Positions 28,030 to 37,324 of a stretch of 61,577 bases of DNA are shown here, piece by piece (the stretch's first letter is position 1; every line of letters starts with the position of its first letter). Origin of the DNA: Lachnospiraceae bacterium (lineage in GTDB: Bacteria; Bacillota; Clostridia; Lachnospirales; Lachnospiraceae); assembly GCA_015057055.1 (NCBI GenBank), contig SVFE01000007.1:1-61577 (forward strand), in the 5' to 3' direction. Position numbers and translations under genes: made by a program. The notes beneath the pieces are model-generated. The model was not told where the DNA came from and did no database searches. It saw nothing but the letters and a program-made list of their open reading frames with translations.

Positions 28030-29364
28030 ATGAAAAAATTAACCGAGGGCAATCCCCTGACTTTACTGATTACATTTGCCATCCCGATTCTTTTGGGAAA
28101 TATATTCCAGCAGCTCTACAGCATGGTGGATATTATTATTGTGAGCAAAACTCTCGGAACCACGGCGCTGGCCGGCGTAGGCGCCACCCAGTCCATCTCC
28201 GGTCTCATTATCGGTTTTACCTTCGGAATCAACAGCGGTTTTACTATTCTGACCGCGCAGTACTACGGCGCCGGAAAAATAAAAGAAATGAAGCGTACGG
28301 TGGCCGCAACTTTGGTTTTATCCCTTGCAATCACAATCTTCCTATCCGTGGCCAGCCTGTATTTCATCGAAGATATTTTTGTCTTCATGAACACGCCCCG
28401 GCACCTGATTCCCATTGCGGTATCTTATATCTCCGTTATTTTTTACGGCATGATTTTTTCCACCTTATACAATATGTTTGCAGCCATTTTGCGTGCCATC
28501 GGAAACAGCGTTGCACCCCTTTTATTCTTAGTAATTTCCGCTGTATTAAACATTGGCTTGGATTATTTGTTTGTCTGCGTTCTCCCCTTCGGTGTGGAAG
28601 GCGCTGCCTACGCAACCGTGCTTTCCCAGGCAATTTCCGCTCTGCTTTGTTTTCTCTACATCATAAAAAAATGCCCGGAACTTCACATTTCCCGGGAGGA
28701 TTTTGACTTTGGATGGTCTCTTACGGGAAAAATGCTTTCCACCGGACTTTCCATGGCCATGATGTATTCCATTGTTTCCATCGGCTCTGTTATCCTGCAA
28801 AGCGGAATCAACGGACTGGGGGAGACTACCATCGCCGCCCACACTACCGCCCGGAAACTTCTGGAAATGCTGATGATGCCGCTGACCACCGTCTCGGCTT
28901 CCGTTTCCACTTTTTCCGGACAAAATTACGGCGCCGGTCTTTATGACCGGGTTCATAAAGGCGTAAAAAGCGGGTTTTTACTGGGCTTTGCCTGGAGCAC
29001 CTTAGCTACCCTGATTGTCATTTTCTTCGCCGAACCTTTGATTGTTCTGATTGGGGAAGAGACCGACGAAGGGCTGATTCGCCTTGCCTCCCGGTATCTT
29101 CATATCAGCGTTCCCTTTTTCTACGGACTCACGGTGTTGGTGGTCCTTCGAAATGTACTGCAGGGAATGGGACGCCGGATTTTACCGCTTTTTGTCAGCG
29201 GCACCGAGCTCTTCGGAAAAGTACTGGCCATCCGCTTTTTGGTTCCCCGCTACGCTTACACCGGTGTCTGCATAACAGAGCCCATCATCTGGGTTGCGGA
29301 CGCCGCTTTGGTACTTCTCTACTATCTCATCCTGCGCAGGAAACTGCGTCAGCAAGTATTATAA
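28030..29364 (+). CDS. MATE family efflux transporter
   Basis: 444 residues, twelve membrane helices in two homologous halves, normal for MATE/NorM-DinF proteins that expel cationic drugs or metabolites with Na+ or H+ exchange. Typical blocks are PILLGNIFQQLYSMVDIIIVS in helix 1, and GQNYGAG at the start of the second half. GAGAGG precedes the ATG, and a TATAAT at 27998-28003 suggests a promoter in the gap to divergent ftsH. The end overlaps the convergent HAD gene by six bases. Substrate unknown. Confidence 0.92.
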   Translation: MKKLTEGNPLTLLITFAIPILLGNIFQQLYSMVDIIIVSKTLGTTALAGVGATQSISGLIIGFTFGINSGFTILTAQYYGAGKIKEMKRTVAATLVLSLAITIFLSVASLYFIEDIFVFMNTPRHLIPIAVSYISVIFYGMIFSTLYNMFAAILRAIGNSVAPLLFLVISAVLNIGLDYLFVCVLPFGVEGAAYATVLSQAISALLCFLYIIKKCPELHISREDFDFGWSLTGKMLSTGLSMAMMYSIVSIGSVILQSGINGLGETTIAAHTTARKLLEMLMMPLTTVSASVSTFSGQNYGAGLYDRVHKGVKSGFLLGFAWSTLATLIVIFFAEPLIVLIGEETDEGLIRLASRYLHISVPFFYGLTVLVVLRNVLQGMGRRILPLFVSGTELFGKVLAIRFLVPRYAYTGVCITEPIIWVADAALVLLYYLILRRKLRQQVL

Positions 29365-29958
29365 CAGCGCTTCTAACTTATGGCGGGCCGTTTCATAATC
29401 CGTAAACAAAATTCCACGGATTCCCAAGGCTTCTGCGGCCCGGATATTATCCTCGCGGTCATCCAGAAATACGCACTCCTCCGGGTTCAAGCCGTAGGTC
29501 TCCAGCAGTTTTTTGTAAATGGCAGGGTCTGGCTTCGCCATTTTTACAAATCCCGACACCACCTTGCCGTCCACTTCCTCCAGGAAGTCAAATTTTTCTT
29601 TCTCGTGTTTTTCAAAGAGACTTTTTGGATAATTGGACAAAAGATAGACCTTCCTGCCGGCCTCCTTCAATTCGTGAATCCAACCCTTTGCATAAGGGTA
29701 AGATTCCACAATATCCACAAGGTTATCAAAAAAAAGTTGGGTTTCTCTGTCAAAGCCCGGCAAATTTTGTCGCATTTTTGCAATCACCTCTTCTTCTTTT
29801 TGGATTCCCAGGTCCAATTCATTCCAAAGGGGGCTCATGACCAGCTCTTTTCCCAAAATCGCCGCGGTCTCGTCGGAAAATCCCAAATCCTTCATCAAAG
29901 CCTTCCAACGAAAATCCACCAGCACCATACCCACGTCAAAAATCACATTTTTTATCAT
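29359..29958 (-). CDS. HAD superfamily hydrolase (YihX-like)
   Basis: 199 residues. Motif I is FDVGMVLVDF with the nucleophile Asp; the acid two residues on is Gly, as in the YihX/epoxide hydrolase-like branch of HAD-IA. Motif II is the Ser in LLSNYPKS, motif III the Lys in KMAKPDP, and motif IV VFLDDREDN. It is probably a phosphatase for a small sugar phosphate or flavin-type substrate; the exact one cannot be read. It ends convergently with the MATE gene. Confidence 0.88.
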   Translation of the reverse strand: MIKNVIFDVGMVLVDFRWKALMKDLGFSDETAAILGKELVMSPLWNELDLGIQKEEEVIAKMRQNLPGFDRETQLFFDNLVDIVESYPYAKGWIHELKEAGRKVYLLSNYPKSLFEKHEKEKFDFLEEVDGKVVSGFVKMAKPDPAIYKKLLETYGLNPEECVFLDDREDNIRAAEALGIRGILFTDYETARHKLEALL

Positions 29959-30071
29959 CTTTTTTTCTCCAAAAATTTTTCATAAAATTTCCTTATTCCA
30001 AATTCAAAATCTATGGTATCATAAACCCTTGGGGAATACTATAACGAAAATATTACCAAGGGAGTTTTGTC

Positions 30072-31034
30072 ATGCCCGGATTTAATACACACTATTTTTT
30101 CGGAACACAGTGCATCGAAGAATCGGACCCTTCCGAAGTTCTGCTGTGTTGTAAAAAGCATAAAAATGCATTTGCCCTGGGACTTCAGGGCCCGGATATT
30201 TTTTTCTATTTTGCGGCAGCAGGATTTAGTCGCGGAAAAAATCTGGGTTCTCTTTTGCATGTGGAAGATACCGGCCTGTTTTTCCAAAACATGTGGCGGT
30301 ATCTGCGCTACCATGCCCCCAAAGGAGAACGCAGCATTTGCACGGCATATCTGGCAGGATTTCTGGGCCATTATACCCTGGACTGCATGGTGCATCCCTT
30401 TATTTATGCCCGTACGGACTATGCCCACCGGGATGCTTCCTACTTCGGACAGCATGTTTTCCTGGAGTCGGACATTGACGTTCTTCTTTTGGAAAAATAT
30501 ACCGGGAAAAAACCTTCCCAGTTCAACCAGGCGGGGCTGGTATACCTTACGCCCTGCGCGGCAAAAATCCTTGCAAAAATGTTGCACTACGCCGTATCCA
30601 AAACTTACGGGCCTTCCTTTTCCTCCCGCCTGCAAATGTATATTGCCTTAAAGATTATGCCCATTGACGGTTTCCTTCTAAAGGATCACCACGGGTGCAA
30701 AAAGGCCTGGATCCGGAAGCTGGAAAATTATATTCCGGGATTTCCCCTGGTTTCTCCGCTGATTGCCAGCGATACCATGATTTTCAAACGGGATCCGTTT
30801 AACTATCACCATGAAAAATGGCAGAATCCCTGGGACCCTGCCGATGTGTGCTGTCTTGATTTTTTTGATTTATACGAAGGATCCAAAACCCTCTACAAAG
30901 AGCGGCTTAGCGTTTTAAACCGGGCCTTGGTGGACGGTTCTCCCTGGTCCCGCAAAGCTTTTTTCCAGGCCGTCGGAAATTATTCTTATCACAGCGGGCT
31001 GGACTGTGAAGAGGAAAAACGTCGCAAGGTCTGA
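30072..31034 (+). CDS. Zinc-dependent phospholipase C-like family protein
   Basis: 320 residues. It resembles the zinc-dependent phospholipase C family common in Clostridia: a start of MPGFNTHYFFG and a later AGFLGHYTLDCMVHPFIY with several His residues fit metal binding. There is no signal peptide, so it acts in the cytoplasm if at all; many members have no known substrate. The ribosome site AAGGGAG is partly inside a CCCTTGG/CCAAGGG inverted repeat (30026-30062), which might influence translation. It is convergent with the next MATE gene. Confidence 0.8.
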   Translation: MPGFNTHYFFGTQCIEESDPSEVLLCCKKHKNAFALGLQGPDIFFYFAAAGFSRGKNLGSLLHVEDTGLFFQNMWRYLRYHAPKGERSICTAYLAGFLGHYTLDCMVHPFIYARTDYAHRDASYFGQHVFLESDIDVLLLEKYTGKKPSQFNQAGLVYLTPCAAKILAKMLHYAVSKTYGPSFSSRLQMYIALKIMPIDGFLLKDHHGCKKAWIRKLENYIPGFPLVSPLIASDTMIFKRDPFNYHHEKWQNPWDPADVCCLDFFDLYEGSKTLYKERLSVLNRALVDGSPWSRKAFFQAVGNYSYHSGLDCEEEKRRKV

Positions 31035-31052
31035 GCTTAAGACCTTGTCTTC
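31025..31052. terminator. Hairpin across two convergent stop codons
   Basis: CAAGGTCT (31025-31032) pairs with AGACCTTG (31040-31047). It contains the stop codons of both convergent genes; the T-run is weak on either side. Confidence 0.4.
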
Positions 31053-32395
31053 ATCTCCTCAAGGAAGTGAAGTGCCAGCGGCAGAGACAGCAGGAAGGTG
31101 CACACATCTGCCAACGGCTGCGCATAGAAGATTCCCTCTATGGCAAAATAACGCGGCAAAAGGAGAATCAACGGAATAAAAAACAATCCCTGCCTTGCCG
31201 CCGCCGTTACCGAGGCGGAGAACGCCCGTCCCACAGACTGAAGCATCATATTGGCCATAATAATCCAGGCGCCCAGAGGAAATGTTACGCATTGAAACCG
31301 AAGCGCCCGGGTACCCACTTCTACTACCGCCGGATCATTTTCTTTAAACAGTATCAGCAAATCCGGTGCAAAAACCCACCCCAGAACCGACAACAGAATC
31401 AGGGCTGCAAAGGCATAACGAACGCAGAACAAGAACGCTTCCCGCACCCTTCCGAATTTTCCGGCCCCGTAATTGAATCCGCAGACCGGCTGAAATCCCT
31501 GTCCGAAACCAATCAGCGCCGAGTTGGCAAACAACGTGATCCGAGATACGATGGACATTCCCGTAATGGCCGCATCGCCGCCGATGGGACCGGCCACCTG
31601 ATTTAAAAATACTGCCGCAAGACTTCCCAGACCTTGCCGGAACAAGGACGGTACGCCCCCACGGAAAATTTCTTTGAAATAATAAAACCGCAGGGAAAAT
31701 TTGCGAAGCCGGATTCGAATGCTTCCCCCTTTTGTGGTTCCTACAAGAAGAAGCAGAAAACTGACGAACTGGCTCGCAGAGGTGGCAATGGCCGCACCCG
31801 TTACGCCCATGTCCATCTCCAGTATCAAAATGGGGTCCAAAACCATATTAATCACTGCACCGGTCACCATTCCGATCATGCCGTATAACGCATTTCCCTG
31901 AAAACGGAGATGATTATTGATTACCAGGGACGTCATAAAAAAGGGCGTTCCCAAAAGAATATAAAACAGATAATCAACGGCATATGGCTTGATGGTTTCC
32001 GTCGAACCCAGAAAATCCACCAGAGGCTCCCGGAAGAGCAAACCTCCCGCCATAAAAATAATTCCGATAAACAAGGCATAGAAAAATCCGCAGGAAACCA
32101 TAGTTTCTGCTTCATCATCCGCCTTTTCTCCCAGCTTTCTGGAAACAAAATTTCCGGACCCGTGGCCGAAATAAAATGCTATGGCCTGCAAAATCATGGT
32201 AAAGGGATACACCACCCCCACCGCACCGGCGGCGCTGGTCTCCAATTTTCCCACAAAATAAGAATCCACCAGGTTGTAAAAGGTATTGACCAACATACTG
32301 ATGATGGTGGGAACTGCCAATGTGCCGATTAAGGGTCCCACCGGCGTCGTTGTCATATATTCAAATTTGTCCTGCGTTTTTTTACTGTTTCTCAT
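31037..32395 (-). CDS. MATE family efflux transporter
   Basis: 452 residues from ATG 32395; start uncertain (32413 and 32356 are also possible, none with a strong ribosome site). Typical blocks are PLIGTLAVPTIISMLV and FNYGAGKF, with twelve helices expected. It follows the AraC gene and overlaps its end by 14 bases, so the two form one unit that starts at the AraC promoter. This suggests that the AraC protein controls this pump in response to its substrate. It belongs to the DinF-like branch with an MTTTPVGPL-type N-terminus. Confidence 0.9.
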   Translation of the reverse strand: MRNSKKTQDKFEYMTTTPVGPLIGTLAVPTIISMLVNTFYNLVDSYFVGKLETSAAGAVGVVYPFTMILQAIAFYFGHGSGNFVSRKLGEKADDEAETMVSCGFFYALFIGIIFMAGGLLFREPLVDFLGSTETIKPYAVDYLFYILLGTPFFMTSLVINNHLRFQGNALYGMIGMVTGAVINMVLDPILILEMDMGVTGAAIATSASQFVSFLLLLVGTTKGGSIRIRLRKFSLRFYYFKEIFRGGVPSLFRQGLGSLAAVFLNQVAGPIGGDAAITGMSIVSRITLFANSALIGFGQGFQPVCGFNYGAGKFGRVREAFLFCVRYAFAALILLSVLGWVFAPDLLILFKENDPAVVEVGTRALRFQCVTFPLGAWIIMANMMLQSVGRAFSASVTAAARQGLFFIPLILLLPRYFAIEGIFYAQPLADVCTFLLSLPLALHFLEEMKTRS

Positions 32396-33143
32396 ACTTT
32401 TGTCCAATGTCATTTCTGTAATATTTTTCCCGATATTTTTGCGGCGTAATGCCACGGCTTTTCTTAAACACGCTGATGAATGCACTTTGGGAGGAAAATC
32501 CCAGTGCCAGTGCAATGTCCGAATGGCTATGATCCGAATACTTTAACATATTTTCCGCGGTGCTCACTTTCGCTTCCGTGACAAAATCCTTGAAGGAAAC
32601 CCCTGTCTCTTTTTGAAACAGCTTCGACAGATAGGAGGCATTTAAATGAAAACGGTCCGCCAGAAATTTGAGAGAGAGCTTCTCCTGCAAATGCTCATAA
32701 ATGTAATCAATGCATTTGCGCACATGGAGGGAGGTTACTTTATCCTTTTTTAAATCCCGCATCCGGGAGGCAAAGTCCACCTGCATTTCCTCAAACATGT
32801 CAATAATCAGTTCCGGCGACTTGCATTTGTCTGCTTTTTGAATGTAAATATCACTGAGGGTGTAGGCCGCGTCATGGGACAGACCGCCTTCCACGCAGAT
32901 GCGGGAGGTCAACGCCACCGCCGTAACAAAATGATACATGATGTTCCGAACCGGGTCTTCGGAAAGCTTCCCTTTTCCCTTCATAAAATCGGGCCTTATT
33001 TTTGCAAAATTTTCTTTTACCTTTTCCACATCTCCGGATTGGATTACCATGTATTTCTCAAATTCGCTGTGAAAAGGCGTTCGGATAAACCCGTCCAATT
33101 CCTGAAGGTAAAGCCGGTAATTCAAATCTTTATTTGTATTCAT
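32382..33143 (-). CDS. AraC family transcriptional regulator
   Basis: 253 residues. The C-terminal about 100 residues hold the two helix-turn-helix units (LKFLADRFHLNASYLSKLFQ and DIALALGFSSQSAFISVFK), followed by GITPQKYR. The N-terminal about 150 residues are helical and of the YSIRK/response-type sensor seen in Firmicutes AraC proteins, without a recognised ligand pocket. AGAGGAG precedes the ATG. It heads an operon with a MATE transporter and is divergent from a second MATE gene; the gap holds two direct repeats fit for AraC binding. Confidence 0.93.
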   Translation of the reverse strand: MNTNKDLNYRLYLQELDGFIRTPFHSEFEKYMVIQSGDVEKVKENFAKIRPDFMKGKGKLSEDPVRNIMYHFVTAVALTSRICVEGGLSHDAAYTLSDIYIQKADKCKSPELIIDMFEEMQVDFASRMRDLKKDKVTSLHVRKCIDYIYEHLQEKLSLKFLADRFHLNASYLSKLFQKETGVSFKDFVTEAKVSTAENMLKYSDHSHSDIALALGFSSQSAFISVFKKSRGITPQKYREKYYRNDIGQKYEKQ

Positions 33144-33183
33144 AAGGACTCCTCTTTCTGATGTTATTGCCGCTTCTTTTTAG

Positions 33184-33211
33184 ATTATACTCTTTTTTGA
33201 TATAAAAACAA
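33184..33211 (-). promoter_or_regulatory. Promoter of the araC-MATE operon
   Basis: On the minus strand TTGTTT (33206-33211) and a perfect TATAAT (33184-33189) are 16 bases apart, about 40 bases before the regulator ATG. Confidence 0.5.
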
Positions 33212-33225
33212 TAATTTTGATATAA
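33195..33225. promoter_or_regulatory. Direct-repeat operator for the AraC-type regulator
   Basis: TTTTGATATAA occurs at 33195-33205 and again at 33215-33225, exactly 20 bases apart, two turns of the helix on the same face. This is the classical AraC-family site layout. The copies flank the -35 of the regulator promoter. Two further TTATAATAACG repeats at 33243-33265 lie nearer the divergent MATE gene. Confidence 0.55.
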
Positions 33226-33298
33226 GCCTCCCGGCCTCATTTTTATAATAACGTTTATAATAACGGTACAATAACTGATTTTTGAAAGGAAATCATGT

Positions 33299-34714
33299 AT
33301 GGCACAATCCTATGATTTAACAAAAGGGCGGGAAACACCTCTTATTTTGAAATTTTTCTTTCCCCTTTTTATGACCAATTTATTGCAACAGTTTTATTCC
33401 ATTGCCGATACGGCCATTGTAGGCAAGGGGCTTGGGGATGATGCCCTGGCGGCGGTGGGAAATATGTCGTCCCTGTCGTTTCTCATTGTGGGATTTTCCG
33501 TGGGGCTCTCCAATGGGTTCTCCGTCTCCATTGCCCAAAAATACGGCGCCGGAGCCTATGAGCGCCTTCGCAAATGCGTGGCCTCCACCATTAAACTGTC
33601 CCTGTTTATTGCGATTCTGCTGACGATTTTAAGCAATGTTTTTTTATCCCGGCTATTGCTTTTACTTCAGACCGATTCCTCCATCATGGCAGACGGTCTT
33701 TTGTACGGCCACATCATTTTCGGTGGCCTTATCGTTACCATTGCTTACAACGTATGCGCCAGCATCCTGCGGGCACTGGGAGACAGTAAAACACCCTTTT
33801 TTGCCATTGTTGCTTCGACGATTATCAATTTAGTTTTAAATTGCGTATTTATTTTTATCCTGGGAAGCGGCGTGGAAGGCGCGGCAGCAGCCACTGTCTT
33901 TTCCCAGGTTATCTCCACCCTGGTGTGCCTTCGCAAAATCCGCCGGATTGAAATCATCCGTCTGACCCGGGCCGATTTTGCCACGGACCTTCGAATGTAC
34001 GGCGAGCTGTTTTCCAACGGCCTCCCCATGGCGCTGATGAATTCCATAACGGCAGTGGGCTGTATGGTGGTCCAGTATTTCGTAAACGGTCTGGGCGTTG
34101 CCTATACTTCCGCCTACTCTGCCTGCAGCAAATACATTAACCTGTTTATGCAGCCCGGCTGTACCGCAGGAATTACCATGTCCTCCTTCACGGGACAAAA
34201 TTACGGCGCCGGAAAATACCACCGGATTCGCCGGGGACTGTTTGCCTGCCTTGGCATTGCATTCACCTTTTATATGATTGCCGGCGCGGTAATGGTGCTG
34301 TTCCCTACGCAGCTGGCAGGCCTTATGCTAAATGGCGCGGATTCCATTGCATTAGCCGTGCAATTTCTGCCGGTTTGCGGTACAATGATGATAATCGTGG
34401 ATTTCCTGTTTGTCTTTCGAAGTGGCGTGCAGGCCATGGGAAATCCTCTGATTCCCATGATTTCCGGCATCGGCGAAATGATTATGCGAATTGCGGTAAT
34501 TTTGTTTTTTATCCCCCGGGTGGGATTTATGGCTACTGCCTACGCGGAAATCGCCGCCTGGAGCATTGCCTTTCTTCTTAATTTCACCGCATTTTGGGTG
34601 ATTCTCGGAAGAAAAATAAAAGCTTCCCATACCGGTCAGGTAAATAATCCATGGGCCAATCATTTGAAAAAATCAATAAAGAACTTACGAAAAAGAAAAA
34701 TAAAAACAATCTAA
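33299..34714 (+). CDS. MATE family efflux transporter
   Basis: 471 residues with twelve helices. Conserved blocks include PLFMTNLLQQFYSIADTAIV and GQNYGAGKYHR. It lies divergent from the AraC regulator, and GAAAGGAAATC precedes the start; ATG 33299 is used, although an overlapping ATG at 33295 is near. The C-terminus ends in a basic tail (about residues 450-471, KKSIKNLRKRKIK). It is the third MATE gene within 7 kb. The SDR gene follows after 16 bases with a strong ribosome site, so the two may be one operon. Confidence 0.92.
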   Translation: MAQSYDLTKGRETPLILKFFFPLFMTNLLQQFYSIADTAIVGKGLGDDALAAVGNMSSLSFLIVGFSVGLSNGFSVSIAQKYGAGAYERLRKCVASTIKLSLFIAILLTILSNVFLSRLLLLLQTDSSIMADGLLYGHIIFGGLIVTIAYNVCASILRALGDSKTPFFAIVASTIINLVLNCVFIFILGSGVEGAAAATVFSQVISTLVCLRKIRRIEIIRLTRADFATDLRMYGELFSNGLPMALMNSITAVGCMVVQYFVNGLGVAYTSAYSACSKYINLFMQPGCTAGITMSSFTGQNYGAGKYHRIRRGLFACLGIAFTFYMIAGAVMVLFPTQLAGLMLNGADSIALAVQFLPVCGTMMIIVDFLFVFRSGVQAMGNPLIPMISGIGEMIMRIAVILFFIPRVGFMATAYAEIAAWSIAFLLNFTAFWVILGRKIKASHTGQVNNPWANHLKKSIKNLRKRKIKTI

Positions 34715-34730
34715 GGAGGTTATTTCAACT

Positions 34731-35477
34731 ATGTTAAACGTAACAGGAAAATGGGCGCTGATTACCGGTGCCAGCCGCGGAATCGGCTACTTAACCGCAC
34801 TTTTTATGGCAGAAAAAGGTTGCAACCTGATTCTTCACGGACGCAAGCCCGAAAACTGCAAAAAGGTTTATGATGAGGTTACTGCCAAAGGCGTGGAGGC
34901 CAAAATCGTTGCCTGCGAACTGTCCGATTTGGACGCAGTAAAAGCAATGCTGGCCGAAGTAGATTCCTTTGGGGTTGACGTGGATATCGTGCTCAACAAT
35001 GCCGGTCTTCAGATTGCTTACCGCAACGAATATTTTGAAACCCCCGTCAGCGACTACACGGAAAGCTTCAAGATTAACACCATTGCACCGGCTATCATCT
35101 GCTATCACTTTATGCCCAAGATGATTGCCAAGGGATTTGGCCGAATTTTGAATACCACCAGCGGCATCCGTTTAGAGCCCCAACAGGCAGGCTACTCTGC
35201 CAGCAAAGCTGCTCTTGATAAGATCACCATCGACCTTGGCCACACCGTACAGGGCACCGATGTTATGATTAACTTAACCGACCCCGGCTGGTGTCGTACT
35301 GACCTTGGCGGCCCCAACGCTCCCAACGCACCGGAAAGTGCCATTCCCGGTATTGTTGTCGGTGTTTTCGTGGAAGACAAAAAATCCGGCCGCTGCCTTG
35401 CAGCTCCCCACTTCACGGGAATGACCTTAGAAGATGCCGTGAAGAAAGCGGAAACCGAATTTGAAAGTCCCTACTAA
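34731..35477 (+). CDS. SDR family NAD(P)-dependent oxidoreductase
   Basis: 248 residues of classical SDR type: ITGASRGIGYLTALF cofactor loop, LNNAGLQ, catalytic Ser in LNTTSG and YSASKAALDK with Tyr and Lys. A perfect AAGGAGG precedes the ATG. Its substrate is unknown. The gene is probably co-transcribed with the preceding MATE transporter and closed by the hairpin at 35541-35586. Codon use looks biased, suggesting good expression. Confidence 0.9.
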   Translation: MLNVTGKWALITGASRGIGYLTALFMAEKGCNLILHGRKPENCKKVYDEVTAKGVEAKIVACELSDLDAVKAMLAEVDSFGVDVDIVLNNAGLQIAYRNEYFETPVSDYTESFKINTIAPAIICYHFMPKMIAKGFGRILNTTSGIRLEPQQAGYSASKAALDKITIDLGHTVQGTDVMINLTDPGWCRTDLGGPNAPNAPESAIPGIVVGVFVEDKKSGRCLAAPHFTGMTLEDAVKKAETEFESPY

Positions 35478-35540
35478 TTTTAGCGTACAGGAATACGGAT
35501 TGCCGACAGGCCGGTCTGGAATTTTCGAATTATAATTATA

Positions 35541-35586
35541 AAAAAATACCTCTCACTTTACCCAAAAAGTGAAAGGTATTTTTTTC
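35541..35586. terminator. Bidirectional terminator
   Basis: AAAATACCTCTCACTTT pairs with AAAGTGAAAGGTATTTT (one bulged region) and is flanked by A-runs and T-runs on the two sides. It lies between the convergent SDR and hydrolase genes and can end both. Confidence 0.8.
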
Positions 35587-35619
35587 TGAAACAAACGAGG
35601 ATTTGTACCTGCTTTTATT

Positions 35620-36711
35620 TTATTCCAATATCACATCAAACCATTTCGCTGCCGCTTCCGGCTCCTCATATATAGGACTATGTGCCGAATTATCAAACAC
35701 ATAGAATTCTTTTATAGGCGCATCCATCTGTTCATAATACTCATATTGCAAATCAAAACAACATGTATAATCATATTTTCCCGCAAAAAAATAAATAGGA
35801 ATCTGTAAAGAGGGTACTTCACTAAAAGCATTGAAATGCGTAGAATCATATACAACCGGAAACTGTGCAGACAGCGCCTTTCCTCTCCATAGATTAATTC
35901 TTTCCTGCCATGTATAAGCCTTACAACGTAGACTCGGAAAGAAAATTCCGGTAATTACAGAGTCCATATCTCTTGTTGTTCCGACACCCAATTCATGCAT
36001 CGCTGTATCTCGCAAGGAAGAGGAAAAATAATTTCTATACATTTCATCGGATTCTCGAATGGGACAATTTTCAAATTTCTCAACCATTCTGCTATTACCT
36101 AGTTGTTCATATTGTGCTTTCATATAATCATATGCCATATATTCAGACTCGGTCTGATTGCAAGTCTGCGCCATTGCAATATACGCATTGTAATGTTCGG
36201 GATATTGCTGTACCGTTTTAATAGCAATATAAGTACCAAAGGAATGTCCCATGATATATATTTTTTCTTGTCCGAATCTCTCTGACAAATAATTGGTTAT
36301 CGCTACTACATCTGCTATGTATCTTTCTGTAGTCATTTCTTCTGCTTTGATATCAGAACTGTAGGATAATCCGGTTCCCCTATAATCAAAATAGCAAACC
36401 ACAAACTTATCAGAAAGACCGGATGGACACATATATTCCATTAAATATTCCGGAATTCCGGGACCTCCTCCGCAAACCAATAAAACCGGATTACCAATAT
36501 CCTTTGCCATAATAACCATTCCAAGCTTTCCATCGTCCACTTCTAAATAACACTTTTCAGCCAGACTATTCTCAATTACATTTCCGTTCTCATCATAAAA
36601 TTGCGGTATATTACCCTTGCTTGGCGGAAAAACAACAAAAATAAGTAGCAGTAAAACTATAGCAAACACGGAAAATCCTATTATCATTTTAGGCACTCTC
36701 TTTCTTTTCAT
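35620..36711 (-). CDS. Membrane-anchored alpha/beta hydrolase (S33-like)
   Basis: 363 residues. One N-terminal helix (about residues 9-29) anchors an extracytoplasmic alpha/beta hydrolase domain. The oxyanion loop is CGGGPGIPE, the nucleophile Ser lies in IMGHSFGTY, and the Asp and His are in GKYDYTCC and NSAHSPIYEEP. This order fits proline iminopeptidase and related S33 enzymes, or an esterase. AGGTGAT precedes the ATG. It is ten bases after a TetR regulator on the same strand, so it is likely under that protein's control. Fairly AT-rich beside its left neighbour. Confidence 0.9.
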   Translation of the reverse strand: MKRKRVPKMIIGFSVFAIVLLLLIFVVFPPSKGNIPQFYDENGNVIENSLAEKCYLEVDDGKLGMVIMAKDIGNPVLLVCGGGPGIPEYLMEYMCPSGLSDKFVVCYFDYRGTGLSYSSDIKAEEMTTERYIADVVAITNYLSERFGQEKIYIMGHSFGTYIAIKTVQQYPEHYNAYIAMAQTCNQTESEYMAYDYMKAQYEQLGNSRMVEKFENCPIRESDEMYRNYFSSSLRDTAMHELGVGTTRDMDSVITGIFFPSLRCKAYTWQERINLWRGKALSAQFPVVYDSTHFNAFSEVPSLQIPIYFFAGKYDYTCCFDLQYEYYEQMDAPIKEFYVFDNSAHSPIYEEPEAAAKWFDVILE

Positions 36712-36721
36712 TATATATCAC

Positions 36722-37297
36722 CTATTCAACCAATATTTTATCCAAAACATCTTCCCACTCAAAATCTTTATGTATTCCTTGCATCGAAGCAATGGCTGCA
36801 AGACCATGAACCTTTGCCCACATAGCAATAATACCATACTTAATGCGTTCCTCATCGAAACCTTCGTTTTGATAAATCGAATATGCTTTATCCTTATAGT
36901 ATTGAAAAGGTTCAAATGCATTTGGTTCATTACCCATACATAAATCTATCTTCAAATATAGCTGTGCAAACAAAAAAGAATAATATTCGGGATAGTTAAT
37001 GAAAAATTGAACATACGCTTTTCCCATGTTTAATATTGCTATTGGAGAATTACTATACTCTGTATTCTCATAAGCATCTTTCAGACACTTCAGCAATTGC
37101 TGGGTTACATATTCCTGTATTGCAACTAATAATTCTTCCTTGTTTTTAAAATGACTATAGGGAGCGGCTTCACTAACATTACACATCTGCGCCAATCTTC
37201 TTAAAGACAACTTGTTAACGCCGTCTTCTTGTATCATATGCAAACCGGACTTTATTAATTGAATTTTCAAATCTCCATGATGATATTTTTTATCCAT
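36722..37297 (-). CDS. TetR/AcrR family transcriptional regulator
   Basis: 191 residues. The N-terminal helix-turn-helix is LSLRRLAQMCNVSEAAPYSHF (about residues 25-45), and the rest is an all-helical ligand-binding domain of the WHG type. It should repress its own operon, which includes the downstream hydrolase. A perfect 15-bp palindrome lies at the transcription start. The ligand is unknown. Confidence 0.93.
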   Translation of the reverse strand: MDKKYHHGDLKIQLIKSGLHMIQEDGVNKLSLRRLAQMCNVSEAAPYSHFKNKEELLVAIQEYVTQQLLKCLKDAYENTEYSNSPIAILNMGKAYVQFFINYPEYYSFLFAQLYLKIDLCMGNEPNAFEPFQYYKDKAYSIYQNEGFDEERIKYGIIAMWAKVHGLAAIASMQGIHKDFEWEDVLDKILVE

Positions 37298-37309
37298 ATG
37301 TCCTCCAAT

Positions 37310-37324
37310 CTTAACACTGTTAAG
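37310..37324. promoter_or_regulatory. Palindromic operator of the TetR-type regulator
   Basis: CTTAACACTGTTAAG is a perfect 7+7 palindrome with a 1-base centre. It overlaps the end of the -10 element and covers the expected start of transcription, the usual place for TetR autorepression. Confidence 0.7.

Noticed and set aside
30026-30062. Hairpin hiding the ribosome site of the phospholipase C-like gene
   Set aside because: The likely transcription start (after TATCAT, 30017-30022) falls at the left arm, so the hairpin may not be in the RNA; loop is also long.
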